The translations under genes and the position numbers were made by a program. From positions 1-7,120 of the forward strand of contig DNQL01000122.1 of NCBI GenBank assembly GCA_003500765.1: a stretch of DNA of 7,120 nucleotides. Reading direction: 5' to 3'. The notes below the pieces were generated by a model that saw only the letters and a list, made by a program, of their open reading frames with translations, did not search any database and was not told the origin of the DNA. This DNA comes from Elusimicrobiota bacterium. Its GTDB lineage: Bacteria; Elusimicrobiota; Elusimicrobia; Elusimicrobiales; UBA9959. Positions 6,176 through 7,120 of the stretch are shown one piece after another (the stretch's first letter is position 1; every line of letters begins with the position of its first letter).

Positions 6176-7120
6176 AGCGGCGCACCCCCATAAGCAAAAG
6201 ATTTGTATCGTTGGGATCATATAACGCCATTACGGCAGCGGTGCCGGGGTCGACAACTATGTAGTTGGCTCCGCATCTGCCAACAGCAAGAATAAAATGA
6301 GGGAATTGCCTCCCCGGCCGCTGGGTTCGCAATACGACGGGACGTCTTAAAAGCAAATCCGCATCAATGGCCTCACGCAAATTATCTCTGGTAAAGAAGG
6401 GGAAATCCCAGGCGCCGGTATAATGAAGACCAGTCGCCGTAGGGACGTTTCCCACTCTTTCCCATAAAATGTCGTCATTAGAATTGTATACATGGCTGAC
6501 AATCATGTCTTGGTTAAGCAGTCTTGGATCTGTTTGATTGTCTGGGTTATGAAAATTAAGCATATTCGCGACTGAAGTCAATGCACATCCGACGGCACCG
6601 ATCGTGTTTGCCGGCGGATTATTGCCAAGTATTTGAGTGCCCCATCGTGGATCCGCCTGGCGGAACTCATCCGTGGCAAGTTTGCCGCAGCAGGTGAAAG
6701 TGACCGTACTGGCGGACGCCTCGCAGGTGTTGCAGGCGGCTGTTACGCCGTATTCGGCGGGGATATTGCCGAGCTTGAGCAGCACGTCGGCAAGGCCGTT
6801 GACAGAGGCTTCAGTAGATTTGCTTAACTCCTGCCCCTGCGCGCCGACAGGCCATGTGGAGATGCTGAAATCCACTTTTACGCCGGAAGCCGGATTAGTG
6901 GTTCCGAAGATGTTCACAAGGCTGACCAAAGACTCGCTCCAAGCGTTTACCGTCACAATGTGCGGCTCCGGAGGCGCGTATTTACGAAGCGAATACTTCT
7001 CCACGGGAACAGCCGTCGTCACCCCCTGCGGTGAGTTCGACAGCCCGCTGATATTGCCGGCCGCGTCGGCGGTCTTTATGGCGAAGAACCAGGTCGTGCC
7101 GGGCATGAGACCTATTATAG
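6162..7120 (-). CDS. Modular secreted protein with FnIII, Ig-like and C39-type cysteine peptidase domains (C-terminal part)
   Basis: The frame stays open to the right edge. The ATG at 7106 lies inside a fibronectin-III motif (IIGLMPGTTWFFAIKTADAA, then GN.SGLSN), so it is not the start. The visible 318 residues, counted from the first full codon, hold an FnIII tail (1-35) and an Ig-like domain (about 50-145) with GLADVLLKLGNIPAEYGV and four cysteines (129, 132, 143, 144). A C39_2-like papain-fold domain (about 150-318) follows. It shows RQADPRWG, then GAVGCALTS with the likely catalytic C178, PHFILAVG with H274, and YIVVDPG with D290, so the triad looks intact. Such domains cleave peptides or act in maturation or cell-wall contexts; the substrate is unknown. 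FnIII and Ig modules imply an exported, probably surface-displayed protein. From the C39 domain onward the base composition drops in G/C. Confidence 0.82.
   Translation of the reverse strand, partial: IIGLMPGTTWFFAIKTADAAGNISGLSNSPQGVTTAVPVEKYSLRKYAPPEPHIVTVNAWSESLVSLVNIFGTTNPASGVKVDFSISTWPVGAQGQELSKSTEASVNGLADVLLKLGNIPAEYGVTAACNTCEASASTVTFTCCGKLATDEFRQADPRWGTQILGNNPPANTIGAVGCALTSVANMLNFHNPDNQTDPRLLNQDMIVSHVYNSNDDILWERVGNVPTATGLHYTGAWDFPFFTRDNLREAIDADLLLRRPVVLRTQRPGRQFPHFILAVGRCGANYIVVDPGTAAVMALYDPNDTNLLLMGVRRYAPQ

Noticed and set aside
6176..6220. The longer start at 6220 for the exported FIMAH-like protein
   Set aside because: It would put 15 residues with cysteine and tryptophan in front of a complete signal peptide. 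The ATG at 6175 has a plausible ribosome site and a normal signal-peptide layout.
7104..7106. ATG at 7106 as the start of the C39-domain gene
   Set aside because: The frame is open upstream to the window edge and the codons before it (I-I-G-L) complete a fibronectin-III strand, so this methionine is internal.

Overview
The window is a compact bacterial segment of seven complete genes and two genes cut by the edges. Most of it is GC-rich: a hand count of 4021-4080 gives 43 G/C in 60. Bacterial signs are Shine-Dalgarno sequences, ATGA and TAATG gene overlaps, rho-independent terminators and signal peptides. The lineage cannot be fixed from this sequence. A Gram-negative-type environmental bacterium with modular secreted proteins (Elusimicrobiota or a deltaproteobacterium-like group) is only a guess.

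Left part, minus strand. The 5' end of a secreted-protein gene (1-123) is preceded by a roughly 240-bp intergenic stretch. That stretch holds mutually exclusive hairpins, a candidate promoter and a strong terminator (309-340). The terminator closes a four-gene operon reading leftward from 3147: a Spinster-type MFS transporter, an RluA-family pseudouridine synthase, a two-domain glutaredoxin-like disulfide oxidoreductase, and a small DUF2892 membrane protein. The gene junctions are TAATG, a 60-bp gap with a short direct repeat and palindrome, and ATGA.

Middle, plus strand. Divergent from the transporter across 61 bp is a two-gene unit: an M18 metallo-aminopeptidase translationally coupled (ATGA) to a single-domain L-asparaginase. 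Together they suggest use of peptides and of asparagine or aspartate. An 18-bp perfect hairpin with A/T flanks at 5149-5188 ends this unit and also serves the convergent operon.

Right part, minus strand. Two overlapping genes encode exported proteins. The upstream one enters from beyond the right edge and has a fibronectin-III tail, an Ig-like domain and a C-terminal C39-type cysteine peptidase-like domain. The downstream one has a signal peptide, a beta-rich domain and a FIMAH-like helical C-terminus.

The most interesting signal is compositional. About 1 kb (roughly 5640-6660) is clearly poorer in G/C than its surroundings. It covers just the C39 tip of the first protein and the N-terminal half of the second, while the stalk upstream and the C-terminal module downstream match the rest of the window. 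This looks like an exchanged 'tip plus partner' module. No tRNA, rRNA, CRISPR array or insertion sequence was seen.
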